A program made the position numbers and the translations under genes. Below are positions 33,799-42,409 of a stretch of 42,418 bases of DNA, piece after piece (the first letter of the stretch is position 1; every line of letters begins with the position of its first letter). The DNA is from an uncultured Prevotella sp. (GTDB lineage Bacteria > Bacteroidota > Bacteroidia > Bacteroidales > Bacteroidaceae). The stretch spans positions 1-42,418 of the forward strand of contig ONDK01000017.1 in NCBI GenBank assembly GCA_900316565.1, read 5' to 3'. The notes below the pieces were generated by a model. That model was not told where the DNA came from, did no database searches, and was given only the letters and a program-made list of their open reading frames with translations.

Positions 33799-34959
33799 AT
33801 GAAACCATTCGACGTATATCCATTATATAATGTGAACATTGTCAGCGGAAAAGGCTGTAAGGTATGGGACGACAAAGGTCAGGAATACCTGGACCTCTAC
33901 GGTGGTCATGCCGTGATAAGTATCGGCCACTGCCATCCGCACTACGTGAAGAAACTTACAGACCAGCTCAACAAACTCGGTTTCTACAGCAATTCAGTCA
34001 TCAATAAGTTGCAGGTGGAACTTGCTGAGCGCCTGGGAAAGATTAGCGGCTATGAGGATTACCAGCTTTTCCTCATCAATTCCGGTGCTGAGGCCAACGA
34101 GAACGCCCTGAAGCTCGCATCGTTTAAGAACGGAAGAAAGCGGGTGCTGGCCCTCGATAAGTCATTCCACGGACGTACGTCGCTGGCTGTGGAGGTAACG
34201 GACAACAAGAAGATTGTGGCACCTGTCAACGACAACAGTCATGTGACCTTCCTGCCTATTAACGACCTGGAACCGTGGGAGAAGGAACTGGCCAAAGGTG
34301 ATGTCTGCGCGTGCATCATAGAGTGCATTCAGGGTGTCGGTGGATGCAACGTTGTCAGCAAAGAGTTCGCACAAGGCCTTGCGAAGGCCTGCAAGAAGTA
34401 TGGCACATTCCTCATCTGCGACGAGATACAGTGTGGCTACGGTAGAAGCGGAAAGTTCTTTGCACATCAGTGGCTCGACATTCGTCCTGACCTTATCACT
34501 GTGGCAAAAGGCATCGGTAACGGATTTCCTATGGCTGGCGTGCTCATTTCTCCGGAGTTCAAGCCTACTTACGGACAGCTAGGCACCACCTTCGGTGGAA
34601 ACCATCTCGCATGTACCGCGGCACTGGCCGTTCTGGATGTCTTCGAGCAGGAACATCTTGTCGACAATGCCAATACCGTAGGCACATACCTCATAGAACA
34701 GCTCAAGGAGTTGCAGAAGACAGAACCGCATATCAAGGATGTGCGTGGCCGCGGACTGATGGTCGGTGCCGAACTGGATATCCCCCAGGGTGAGGTCCGC
34801 AAGCATCTTATCTATGACCAGCACTGCTTCACCGGCGGCGCGGGTACCAATGTGTTGAGAATCCTGCCACCGCTCGTTCTTACCAAGTCGGATGTCGACG
34901 ACTTCCTCTATCGTCTGAAGAAGGTCCTTGCCGGCTTCCCGGCACCAGCAAAAGAATAA
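33799..34959 (+). CDS. argD: N-acyl-ornithine aminotransferase
   Basis: The product is 386 residues from the ATG at 33799, which has a strong GGAGGA ribosome binding site; the in-frame ATG at 33763 has none. It is a class III PLP aminotransferase that converts the acylglutamate semialdehyde to acyl-ornithine. Seen are the substrate/PLP region NSGAEANENALKLA, KSFHGRTS, the Asp in ICDEIQCGYGRSG that contacts PLP, and the Schiff-base Lys in TVAKGIGNGFP. It follows argC, as expected for the pathway. Confidence 0.95.
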   Translation: MKPFDVYPLYNVNIVSGKGCKVWDDKGQEYLDLYGGHAVISIGHCHPHYVKKLTDQLNKLGFYSNSVINKLQVELAERLGKISGYEDYQLFLINSGAEANENALKLASFKNGRKRVLALDKSFHGRTSLAVEVTDNKKIVAPVNDNSHVTFLPINDLEPWEKELAKGDVCACIIECIQGVGGCNVVSKEFAQGLAKACKKYGTFLICDEIQCGYGRSGKFFAHQWLDIRPDLITVAKGIGNGFPMAGVLISPEFKPTYGQLGTTFGGNHLACTAALAVLDVFEQEHLVDNANTVGTYLIEQLKELQKTEPHIKDVRGRGLMVGAELDIPQGEVRKHLIYDQHCFTGGAGTNVLRILPPLVLTKSDVDDFLYRLKKVLAGFPAPAKE

Positions 34960-35006
34960 TTTTCTTACCGTTAATACAAAGTAATAGTACACAACGCATA
35001 TGGAAC

Positions 35007-35026
35007 GTGCAGGACTGTTCCTGCAC
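35007..35026 (+). other. Hairpin between argD and proC
   Basis: GTGCAGGA and TCCTGCAC form a perfect 8-bp stem with a CTGT loop, extended by AAC/GTT across one bulge. It is followed only by TTTC, so it is at most a weak attenuator; the proC ribosome binding site AGGAGGT follows at 35041. Confidence 0.55.
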
Positions 35027-35056
35027 CGTTTCAAAACATTAGGAGGTAATAAAAAT

Positions 35057-35878
35057 ATGAAGATAACAGTAATAGGAGCAGGCGCAATGGGCGGTTCGCT
35101 CGTCGAAGGCCTGCTGAAAGGAGAAACATTCCAGGCTGGCGACATCACCGTTGCCGATCCTAACGAGAAGCGTCTGGAGCATTTCGCAAAGAAAGGGACA
35201 AGTGTGACGACGGAGAATGCCGTGGCGGCACAGGGCTCTGACATCGTAACCGTGGTGGTGAAACCGTGGCTCGTGGAAGGTGTAATAAATGAGATTAAGG
35301 ATGTCATGGACTATAAGAAGCAGATGCTCATAGTCATTGCGGCAGGAATAAAGTCGGAACAGCTCAACCAATGGCTGAAGCCGGAGAATATTGAGCCGGA
35401 TTTCAACAGCGACCCTACCGAGACAAGTCCTATACTGCCTTACTTCCTTGTCATCCCTAACATTGCCATTGCCGAGAAGGCGTCAATGACATTCATCGTT
35501 CCTGTAGGTGCCAATGACGAACAGACCAAGAAGGTGAAGAATATTTTCGACGAGCTAGGTGGAAGTATCATCACCGAGGAACGGCTCTTGCCGGCCGGGA
35601 CAACGCTCGCCAGCTGTGGCATAGCTTATGCCATGAGATATATACGGGCTTCAGTGGAAGGTGGCGTGGAACTCGGCTTCAAGGCTTCCGATGCAGAAAA
35701 GATTGTCCTGCAGACTGTAAAGGGTGCTGTGGAACTGCTGCAGACAACACATCAGCACCCAGAAGAGGCCATCGACCAGGTTACAACACCTGGAGGAGTT
35801 ACCATCAAGGGACTCAACGAGATGGAGCATGCCGGCTTCACCTCTGCGGTGATTCGCGGACTGAAAGCAGGACTGTAA
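35057..35878 (+). CDS. proC: Pyrroline-5-carboxylate reductase
   Basis: The product is 273 residues from the ATG at 35057, which has AGGAGGT just upstream. The Rossmann motif is VIGAGAMGGSLVEGLL, and the C-terminal signature TPGGVTIKGLNEME is diagnostic. It reduces pyrroline-5-carboxylate to proline with NAD(P)H. Here it is the last gene of the arginine cluster, linking ornithine/glutamate-derived intermediates with proline. A strong terminator follows 46 bases after the stop. Confidence 0.95.
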   Translation: MKITVIGAGAMGGSLVEGLLKGETFQAGDITVADPNEKRLEHFAKKGTSVTTENAVAAQGSDIVTVVVKPWLVEGVINEIKDVMDYKKQMLIVIAAGIKSEQLNQWLKPENIEPDFNSDPTETSPILPYFLVIPNIAIAEKASMTFIVPVGANDEQTKKVKNIFDELGGSIITEERLLPAGTTLASCGIAYAMRYIRASVEGGVELGFKASDAEKIVLQTVKGAVELLQTTHQHPEEAIDQVTTPGGVTIKGLNEMEHAGFTSAVIRGLKAGL

Positions 35879-35924
35879 ATTACGAATGTATAGTCATAAG
35901 TCAGGAAAACTTAGGACTTTCTCC

Positions 35925-35963
35925 CCCACATCACGTGTTACGCACCAGATGTGGGTTTTTTTT
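35925..35963 (+). terminator. Terminator of the arginine/proC cluster
   Basis: CCCACATC (35925-35932) pairs with GATGTGGG (35948-35955), followed by eight T residues. Confidence 0.92.
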
Positions 35964-36077
35964 ATAGCCATAAAACTGACGATACCCTGCTTGTCACATG
36001 CCGTTGCTTGGTTGACAATATCATGGCTGTCTCTTATGGGTTAATCTATCACAAAAGAATAGTTTTTCAGATTTGTC

Positions 36078-36108
36078 TTGGATTTGTGGGAAAAGAAATG
36101 TAAATTTG
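36078..36108 (+). promoter_or_regulatory. Promoter of the SufT-like gene
   Basis: TTG (36078-36080), 20 bp, TAAATTTG (36101-36108). The expected start is only about 4 bases before the ATG at 36119, so the mRNA may be nearly leaderless. Confidence 0.6.
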
Positions 36109-36118
36109 CACCTACATT

Positions 36119-36439
36119 ATGACACAGGAAGAAAAGACACAGATTGAAGAGAAGATTGTCGACGTGCTGAAGACCGTCTACGATCCGGAAATCCCGGTCA
36201 ATATCTATGACCTGGGAATGATTTATAAAATCGACGTTCATGACGACGGAAACGTTGATATGGACATGACCTTTACCGCGCCAAGCTGCCCGGCAGCCGA
36301 CTTTATCCTAGAGGACGTCCGTACCAAGGTGGAGAGTGTTAAGGGCGTTAAGGCGTGCAACGTGAACCTCGTCTTCGAACCGGCATGGGACCAGAGCATG
36401 ATGTCCGAAGAGGCAAGGGTGGAACTGGGCTTTGAGTAA
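36119..36439 (+). CDS. MIP18/DUF59 family SufT-like iron-sulfur assembly protein
   Basis: The 106-residue protein has the family signature VYDPEIPVNIYDLGMIYKI near the N-terminus and TAPSCPAADFI with the conserved cysteine in the middle. It belongs to the MIP18/PaaD-like DUF59 family, members of which help deliver or mature iron-sulfur clusters. No suf genes are adjacent, so the exact partner is unknown. The start at 36119 follows the promoter so closely that the transcript leader would be about 4 bases. lpxH follows 111 bases later on the same strand. Confidence 0.88.
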   Translation: MTQEEKTQIEEKIVDVLKTVYDPEIPVNIYDLGMIYKIDVHDDGNVDMDMTFTAPSCPAADFILEDVRTKVESVKGVKACNVNLVFEPAWDQSMMSEEARVELGFE

Positions 36440-36550
36440 CTCAGGGGCTTGTAATATAAAATGTGCATATACCTGCAAGGATAACCATAGAGGTCTCTTT
36501 GCGGTATTGTTGTACATTATATATATTGTCATCAGTAAACTATTATAGCG

Positions 36551-37330
36551 ATGGGTAAAAACGTATATTTCCTCAGCGATGCTCATCTTGGCTCGCTCGC
36601 CATAGAGCACCGCAGGACACAAGAGAGACGGTTGGTCAGATTTCTGGACTCCATAAAGGACAAGGCTTCGGCAATATACCTGTTGGGCGACATGTTCGAC
36701 TTCTGGGACGAGTACCGCTATGTTGTGCCAAAGGGGTTTACGCGCTTTTTGGGGAAACTGTCCGAGCTTACTGATATGGGCATAGAGGTCCACTTCTTCA
36801 CAGGCAATCACGATATCTGGACTTATGGATACTTGGAGGAGGAGTGTGGTCTTATCATTCACAGGAAACCCATCACGACAGAAATTTACGATAAGGTTTT
36901 CTACCTCGCTCATGGTGACGGGCTTGGAGACCCCAGTCGTTCGTTCCGGTTCCTGCGGGCAATGTTCCACAACCGTGTGTGCCAGCGACTCCTCAACTTC
37001 GTGCATCCCTGGTGGGGAATGCGGTTGGGACTAAACTGGGCCAAGCACAGCAGACTGAAGCGCGCTGACGGAAAGGAGGCTCCTTTCATGGGTGAGGACA
37101 AGGAGTATCTGGTGCTCTACACAAAAGAGTATATGAAGACGCATCCCAATATCGACTATTATATTTATGGGCATCGGCATATAGAGCTCGACATGAACCT
37201 TCCTCGCACCGAGGGACACACCGCCCGTATGCTGATATTGGGCGACTGGATATGGCAGTTCACATATGCGGTCTTTGACGGAGAGCATATGTTCCTTGAA
37301 GAATATGTAGAGGGGGAGAGCAAACCGTAA
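36551..37330 (+). CDS. lpxH: UDP-2,3-diacylglucosamine diphosphatase
   Basis: The 259-residue calcineurin-like metallophosphatase has the motif set D10-x-H12 (LSDAHLG), GD at 46-47 (LLGDMFDFWDEY), GNHD at 85-88, HGD at 121-123 and GHRH near 195. The sequence fits LpxH, which cleaves UDP-2,3-diacylglucosamine to lipid X plus UMP in lipid A synthesis at the inner membrane. It is peripheral, with no signal peptide. Related phosphoesterases have similar motifs, but FDFWDEY and the overall length favour LpxH. The 22-bp phased array starts 39 bases after the stop. Confidence 0.88.
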   Translation: MGKNVYFLSDAHLGSLAIEHRRTQERRLVRFLDSIKDKASAIYLLGDMFDFWDEYRYVVPKGFTRFLGKLSELTDMGIEVHFFTGNHDIWTYGYLEEECGLIIHRKPITTEIYDKVFYLAHGDGLGDPSRSFRFLRAMFHNRVCQRLLNFVHPWWGMRLGLNWAKHSRLKRADGKEAPFMGEDKEYLVLYTKEYMKTHPNIDYYIYGHRHIELDMNLPRTEGHTARMLILGDWIWQFTYAVFDGEHMFLEEYVEGESKP

Positions 37331-37368
37331 ATAATATGAAAAATCATGACACCAATGCAGGTGTTATA

Positions 37369-37473
37369 CACTTGCGTTGTAAGTGTACGGAAAATACAAG
37401 GTAAAAGTGCCCCTTTTACAAGGTAAATGTACGGAAAATACAACGTAAAAGGACTACATTTGCAAATCGTTGT
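37369..37473 (+). repeat. 22-bp phased palindrome array, locus 2
   Basis: Five 17-bp units start at 37369, 37391, 37413, 37435 and 37457, exactly 22 bp apart. The first is CACTTGCGTTGTAAGTG; the middle three fit (T/A)TTTACAAnGTAAA(A/T)G and variants; the last starts CATTTGCAAATC. The 5-bp spacers are TACGG, TGCCC, TACGG, GACTA. TACATTTG (37455-37462) at the end fits a promoter -7 element. The array matches locus 1 (460-542, opposite strand). The 37331-37635 gap holds no gene. Confidence 0.8.
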
Positions 37474-37572
37474 GTGTCAATCTGTTACAAAGAAAAATTC
37501 AAATGGGACGAGTTTGAAAAATATTTACACGTATTTTTAGTCGAGAAGGCTTGACAAAGGGGGAAAGAAACA

Positions 37573-37615
37573 AAAAATCGCTAAGGTCTATATTGTATGA
37601 CCTTAGCGATTTTTC
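37573..37615. terminator. Bidirectional terminator between lpxH and the Bax-inhibitor gene
   Basis: AAAAATCGCTAAGGTC and GACCTTAGCGATTTTT form a perfect 16-bp inverted repeat around a 10-base loop. It lies about 20 bases past the minus-strand stop at 37636 and serves both directions. Confidence 0.93.
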
Positions 37616-37635
37616 ATATACGGTAGTTACTTTAC

Positions 37636-38364
37636 TTAGTTGTCGCGTCCGAAGATACGGAGAAGATAGAGGAAGAGGTTGATGAAGTCGAGATAGAGGT
37701 TCAAGGCTCCAAGCAACGCAATCTTCTGTGCACTCTCACCGGCATCAGGTGCCATGTAGAGCGCACGCTTTATCTGCTGGGCGTCCCATGCTGTCAGGCC
37801 TACGAAGAGCAGTACACCGATATAACTCAGGATGAGATCGAACATGCTGCTGCCGACGAAGAGGTTGACAATGGAAGCTATGATAATGCCGATGAGGCCC
37901 ATGAGAAGTATGCCGCCAAACTTGGTGAGGTCACGCTTGGTCGTTGTTCCTATGAATGCCATTGCACCAAATGTGCCGGCGGTGATGAAGAAGACCTGTG
38001 TGATGCTCGTCATGGTGTATGCCAGAAAGACAAACGACAGTACGGCTCCGTTGAGGACGGAATAAATGGTGAACCAGACGGTTGCTGACATTATCGATAG
38101 GCGGTCTATGCGGGCGGAGACATACCATACGATGCCGAATTCGGCTATCATCAGCACCCAGAAGGCGATGCTGTTGCCATAGATAGCCTGAACTAGGGCT
38201 GGCGATGAGGCTACCATGAATGATGTCAGACCGGTGATGACAAGGGCCAGGGCCATCCATCCGTATACTTTGCGCATTAGTGCTGGGAAGGCTGCCTGAA
38301 GCTCTAAGCCACGCTCCTTCTCGTCGACTACTTTTGTAAATTCATTGTAATCCATATTGTTCAA
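37636..38364 (-). CDS. Bax inhibitor-1/YccA family membrane protein
   Basis: The 242-residue protein has about seven transmembrane helices and the family order of segments: KVYGWMALALVITGLTSF, FWVLMIAEFGIVW, and LNGAVLSFVFLAYT. The C-terminal signature is ALNLYLDFINLFLYLLRIFG. BI-1 relatives in bacteria are inner-membrane proteins linked to ion leak or to interaction with the FtsH protease; no role is proven here. The start may be the ATG at 38364 or the one at 38355 (MDYNEF). It is a single gene with promoter and terminator. Confidence 0.93.
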   Translation of the reverse strand: MNNMDYNEFTKVVDEKERGLELQAAFPALMRKVYGWMALALVITGLTSFMVASSPALVQAIYGNSIAFWVLMIAEFGIVWYVSARIDRLSIMSATVWFTIYSVLNGAVLSFVFLAYTMTSITQVFFITAGTFGAMAFIGTTTKRDLTKFGGILLMGLIGIIIASIVNLFVGSSMFDLILSYIGVLLFVGLTAWDAQQIKRALYMAPDAGESAQKIALLGALNLYLDFINLFLYLLRIFGRDN

Positions 38365-38394
38365 ATTTTAGATTTATTTTTTATGTTATGATTG

Positions 38395-38425
38395 CAAAGT
38401 TAATGCCAACAATTCAAAATACAAA
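38395..38425 (-). promoter_or_regulatory. Promoter of the Bax-inhibitor gene
   Basis: Minus-strand TTTG (38422-38425), 19 bp, TAACTTTG (38395-38402), ending about 30 bases before the ATG. Confidence 0.7.
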
Positions 38426-38431
38426 AATTAT

Positions 38432-39646
38432 TCAGTCATTTTTAGGAATATTGACGGTTATTTCTTTGTTGAAACCGCGGGTGTCAAGAAGAATGAATTT
38501 GTATGATTTCCCTTTCTCGAATTTTATGGCATTGAACTCGTCGAGAGTCCCTATGGGCTTGTTGTCTACGGAGACGACGACGTCGCCTTCACGGAAACCG
38601 TCCTTATAGTATTCACTCGTGTGGCGGATGGAGGCTACGACGGTCTTAGCGTCCTGCTCCATGTAGCTGACATCGTCGACGTGGTTGTTGACTTCCAAGT
38701 TGTTGCCGCCGGTGTATGACCAGAATTTTATACGCTTGCGCTTGGGGTTTATGACAAAGGTGCCGTAGGAGAGGATGGAGGCTCCGAACTTGGAGTCGCC
38801 CTGGGTGGTGAAGGAGTGTACGTTGGTGAAGGTGAAGTTGCCCCAGGGTAGTGAGGGGAATTTCAGAAAGAATATCAGTCCGCGCTTCTCGGCACCATAG
38901 CTGCCAAGGACGTTCTGCCCGTAGGTGGTCTCCTCGACGAGTGCCGGAACGCGGGGGTCTTTCTTCCGTTCGATGTCGAAATGGGCTTTGTTCATGACAA
39001 AGAAGTTGGTGGCACCGGTGTCGAAGAGGGTCGGCTCGTCGTGAGTGAGAAAAGTCCTGATGCTCATATACGGTGTCCAGCGTTGTAGCTTGTACTTTAT
39101 CTCGAAGCCGGGCTCGTCGTTGAAGTAGTTTTTACGGTCGGTGAGGATGAGGCGTTTCCGTTTCACGTCAATCTTGGCCTGGAGTCCTTTGTTGAAAAGG
39201 TCGAAGCCGATGATGCCGTCATAGATGAAGTGATGACCGTGGCGGGGGAGAAGGCTGGCCTTGTAGCCACGGAGCGACAGACCGGAAGGAGTTCCGAGTC
39301 GGAGCTCAGGGTATTCTACGATGGGTATGGTGTCGGTGAGACCGTTGGCATCACGGGAGTTGATGTTGCCTAAAGGTGCACTGTAGCCGGTATTCGTGCC
39401 TATGTAGGCGACTCCCTGCGAGGAACCGGTGTCGAGGTTGAAGAGGTGGCGCTCCCCGTTGATGTATACTGGGATGTAAACCTGGTTGCCGGCGAAGACT
39501 ATCGGAATGGTATCGACGAAATTGGTCTCGCCGATGGTCAGCTCATGGGTGTTGTAGCGGTGCATGCCGTCGCCTTTTTGTCCACTGGCAATGAGGGGAA
39601 GCATTACTGCTATATATATAATAATGTATAGGACCGTTTGTCTCAT
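38432..39646 (-). CDS. Retropepsin-like aspartyl protease with C-terminal PDZ domain
   Basis: The 404-residue secreted or periplasmic protein has a signal peptide (MRQTVLYIIIYIAVMLPLIASG). Two aspartyl-protease half-domains are visible, with LDTGSS (Asp72) and FDTGAT (Asp209). A PDZ domain at about 330-400 (GFREGDVVVSVDNKPIGTLDEF) follows. A single chain holding two DTG motifs is like pepsin in plan but of the retropepsin-like family common in Bacteroidetes. Its substrate is unknown. It lies 27 bases downstream of the helicase on the same strand, so the two may be cotranscribed. Confidence 0.85.
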   Translation of the reverse strand: MRQTVLYIIIYIAVMLPLIASGQKGDGMHRYNTHELTIGETNFVDTIPIVFAGNQVYIPVYINGERHLFNLDTGSSQGVAYIGTNTGYSAPLGNINSRDANGLTDTIPIVEYPELRLGTPSGLSLRGYKASLLPRHGHHFIYDGIIGFDLFNKGLQAKIDVKRKRLILTDRKNYFNDEPGFEIKYKLQRWTPYMSIRTFLTHDEPTLFDTGATNFFVMNKAHFDIERKKDPRVPALVEETTYGQNVLGSYGAEKRGLIFFLKFPSLPWGNFTFTNVHSFTTQGDSKFGASILSYGTFVINPKRKRIKFWSYTGGNNLEVNNHVDDVSYMEQDAKTVVASIRHTSEYYKDGFREGDVVVSVDNKPIGTLDEFNAIKFEKGKSYKFILLDTRGFNKEITVNIPKND

Positions 39647-39673
39647 GTCTCTTGTCCTCTGTCTTTTTTCGTG

Positions 39674-41887
39674 TTACGATTCTTTTTTCTTTCCTTGTTT
39701 CAGGCCGAGAAGAGTCATCGTCAGCCTGATCTCGCCATAGCTGATGTCGGGCGGGCAGAGCTCCTTGATGGGCTTGGTGCCGTTCTCCAGACCGATGTTC
39801 TTCAGCAGACGCTCGATGGTCTCGCGGTGATTGGCGGGTAGGATGGTCTCCATGGGTATCTCACCACGAAGGGCAAAGAAGGCAAGATGACCGAAGATGG
39901 TGTCGGCTTTGAGGTTGCGCTCCTGAGCTATCTCACCGATGGTCTTGCCTTGTTTGTAGAGATCAAAGGTGGCCTGCTTGGTGTCCGTCTTTGGAGCCTT
40001 GGGCTTTGGCTGACGGGTGGACGGAATGGAGGATTTCTCCCTTGTGGTCTTGTAACTCTTGACTTTGGCAGAGGCATTGTCCATGGCTTTCAGTACGGCT
40101 TCCTGCTTGTATTTGAGATAGGACTGTGGGGTGAATCCGTTCCGTGAGATGTCCTGAAGAAGGTAGAGCTTCGCTGCCAGAATGTCATGCATGTCGTCGT
40201 AGGTGCGGTCCAGACGTTTCTTCACCATCTTGTTGTTCACCTCAAGAAGACCGGTACGACGGAGGAGGTCGTCGAAGATGTCGGTCAATTGGGCTGCGAA
40301 ATAGGCAGAGCTGCGCTGTACGCGGCAAAGGAATGATTCGGAATGTATCGCCTCGTCGGACATCTGGCTTATGGTTTGCAGCCATTTCTCTGCCACAGGG
40401 ATAACTTTCGTCTGTAAATCGTTCAGAGCGGTGTGGTGAAGGGTGGCAAGGGCGGTTTTACCGTAGAAGAACTCCTGCATCACGCGGTCAAGGGCGGACT
40501 CTGCCTGTACCAAAGGAAGAAAGCCGAACAGTTCCTTGATAAGCTGGCGGTAGTATTCTTCCTTCAATTTTGGCAGGCGCTCTATGCTGGATTTGGCTGC
40601 TGGCTCCTGATTTTCAATATATTCGGAGACACGAGGGTCGTTCTTTATGGCGGAAGGCGGAATAGGGGAGGCGAGGACCATGCCTTCTAATGTCTTGCAG
40701 CGGCTGAGGGCTACATAGACTTGGCCGGGGGCAAAGGACAACTGGGCATCGATGATGGCGTGCTCGAAGGTGAGGCCCTGACTCTTGTGGATTGTTATGG
40801 CCCAGGCAAGTCGTAAGGGGTATTGTGTGAAGGTGCCGACAACTTCGGATTCTATCTGGCCGGTCTCTTCGTTGAGCTTGTATTTGGTGTTTTCCCAGAT
40901 CTCCTTGTCTACGTCGATGGCTTTCTCGTCGCCAGGGCAGTGCACGAGTATCTGGTTGGCATCGACATATGTCACCTTGCCTATTCGACCGTTGTAGTAC
41001 CGGCCTTTGGAGTCGTTCTTAAGAAACATGACCTGTGCACCGGTCTTTAAGGTCAGACGGTGGTCGGTGGGATAGTCGTATTCCGGGAAGTCTTTCTCTA
41101 TCGTGGCGTCGAAGGTGTATGACTGCGATTTTAGGGCCCATAGCTCACGCTCATTATATTCGTCGGCCATGCGGTTGTGGGTCGTCAGACGAATATAGCC
41201 GTCTTCGGGATTGGGACGGAAGGTGGGATTGTAACGGGAATTCAACTTCTCCATGTCGCCAGGGGTGGCATTGCCGTTGCGGATGTTATTGAGTATCTGA
41301 AGAAACTCGTCTTCCTGTTGGCGATAGACGTGGTGGAGCTCTATGGTCACATAGTCAATACTTTGAAGTGCCTTGGAACTGAAAAAATATGGGGTGTCGT
41401 AATATTGGGATAGGAGTTGAGCCTCGTCGGGACGAGTAACGGGAGTGAGCTGGTGAAGGTCGCCGATCATTACCAGCTGGGCTCCGCCGAAAGGCTTGTC
41501 ATGCTCACGAAAACGACGCATGACGGAGTCGATGGCATCGAGAACGTCGCTGCGGACCATCGATATCTCGTCGATGACTAGCGTGTCGAGGGTGCGCATA
41601 ATCTTGCGCTTCTCTTTGCTGTAGCCGAACTTCTTGTCTATCTGTGTATTGGGAAGATACGGGGAAAGTGGTAACTGAAAGAAAGAATGTATCGTTACAC
41701 CACCGGCATTGATGGCTGCCACACCAGTAGGAGCGACGACAACCATGCGCTTATGACTACGCTCCTTAAGGGTTCTAAGGAATGTTGTCTTGCCCGTTCC
41801 AGCCTTTCCGGTAAGAAAAATACTCTTGCCGGTGTTCTCTACGAATTCCCATGCTTGCCTAAGCTCCACGTTCTTCACCATCGTCAT
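39674..41887 (-). CDS. Pif1-like superfamily 1B DNA helicase with C-terminal HTH
   Basis: The 737-residue protein has Walker A GKAGTGKT at 27-34, Walker B/DEIS at 106-109 (LVIDEISM), GDLHQLTPV (motif III), and a late SF1 block AWAITIHKSQGLTFEHAIID...QVYVALSRC, all typical of Pif1/RecD-type 5'-to-3' helicases. The C-terminal 250 residues are helical, with a helix-turn-helix near 640-690 (TFDLYKQGKTIGEIAQERNLKADTIFGHL) like that at the end of some RecQ proteins. It probably unwinds forked or G-quadruplex DNA. Its promoter is at 41958-41991. The start is MTMV at 41887. Confidence 0.92.
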   Translation of the reverse strand: MTMVKNVELRQAWEFVENTGKSIFLTGKAGTGKTTFLRTLKERSHKRMVVVAPTGVAAINAGGVTIHSFFQLPLSPYLPNTQIDKKFGYSKEKRKIMRTLDTLVIDEISMVRSDVLDAIDSVMRRFREHDKPFGGAQLVMIGDLHQLTPVTRPDEAQLLSQYYDTPYFFSSKALQSIDYVTIELHHVYRQQEDEFLQILNNIRNGNATPGDMEKLNSRYNPTFRPNPEDGYIRLTTHNRMADEYNERELWALKSQSYTFDATIEKDFPEYDYPTDHRLTLKTGAQVMFLKNDSKGRYYNGRIGKVTYVDANQILVHCPGDEKAIDVDKEIWENTKYKLNEETGQIESEVVGTFTQYPLRLAWAITIHKSQGLTFEHAIIDAQLSFAPGQVYVALSRCKTLEGMVLASPIPPSAIKNDPRVSEYIENQEPAAKSSIERLPKLKEEYYRQLIKELFGFLPLVQAESALDRVMQEFFYGKTALATLHHTALNDLQTKVIPVAEKWLQTISQMSDEAIHSESFLCRVQRSSAYFAAQLTDIFDDLLRRTGLLEVNNKMVKKRLDRTYDDMHDILAAKLYLLQDISRNGFTPQSYLKYKQEAVLKAMDNASAKVKSYKTTREKSSIPSTRQPKPKAPKTDTKQATFDLYKQGKTIGEIAQERNLKADTIFGHLAFFALRGEIPMETILPANHRETIERLLKNIGLENGTKPIKELCPPDISYGEIRLTMTLLGLKQGKKKES

Positions 41888-41957
41888 TCTTGTTTATTAG
41901 TGTTCTTAGGAACCATTTATCCTATATATGTTCACAACATTGTTAATAATATAACTG

Positions 41958-41991
41958 CAAAGATAATTATTACATTGCTATTATGACGCAA
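41958..41991 (-). promoter_or_regulatory. Helicase promoter
   Basis: Minus-strand TTTG (41988-41991) and TATCTTTG (41958-41965), with a 22-bp spacer, 71 bases before the start codon. Confidence 0.55.
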
Positions 41992-42117
41992 AATCTCCGA
42001 AAATATTACCGCAAAATAAAATTTTTTCGGCTCATTACTTCCTACGGCCCCTATCGCTTCTGCCTCTTTTCTATCTTTATATCCCTTCTGCTCTCCTATC
42101 TCTACCCTATATCCTCC

Positions 42118-42254
42118 TATAGTTTCTATAGCTTCTATAGCCTCTATAGCCTCTATAGCTTCTATAGCTTCTATAGCTTCTATAGTTTCTATAGCTTCCT
42201 ATAGCTCCTATAGCTTCTATAGCCTCTATGGCTTCTATAGCTTCTATAGCCCTC
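42118..42254 (+). repeat. 9-bp minisatellite, about 15 units
   Basis: Units of TATAGCTTC and one-base variants (TATAGTTTC, TATAGCCTC, TATGGCTTC) run in perfect register for eight copies. A 10-base unit then shifts the phase, and about six more follow. The whole 42040-42260 stretch is pyrimidine-rich on the plus strand. It lies about 100 bp before the promoter of the gene at the window end and is otherwise non-coding. Between 41888 and 42409 nothing else but promoters is seen. Confidence 0.85.
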
Positions 42255-42330
42255 TTTACCCCCTTATCCCTTGACCTAAATCAATAATCCCTCAATTTTC
42301 TCTCTTTTTTCAAAAAAATCTCTCAAAACA

Positions 42331-42362
42331 TTTGCGGGTATGAAAATAAACCTATACCTTTG
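42331..42362 (+). promoter_or_regulatory. Promoter of the gene at the right edge
   Basis: TTTG (42331-42334), exactly 20 bp, TACCTTTG (42355-42362). It would drive a gene starting near 42410. Confidence 0.75.
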
Positions 42363-42409
42363 CACTCGCTTTTCGGGAAACAATCAAACAAACATTTGAT
42401 AACGCAACG

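Noticed and set aside
35007-35030. Terminator between argD and proC
   Set aside because: The stem is good but lacks a T tract, and proC has a strong ribosome binding site downstream; at most an attenuator.
41983-42204. Plus-strand 73-residue frame ending in YSF repeats
   Set aside because: Its C-terminus is just the 9-bp minisatellite, and its start overlaps the helicase promoter. A basic-hydrophobic N-terminus is not enough evidence.
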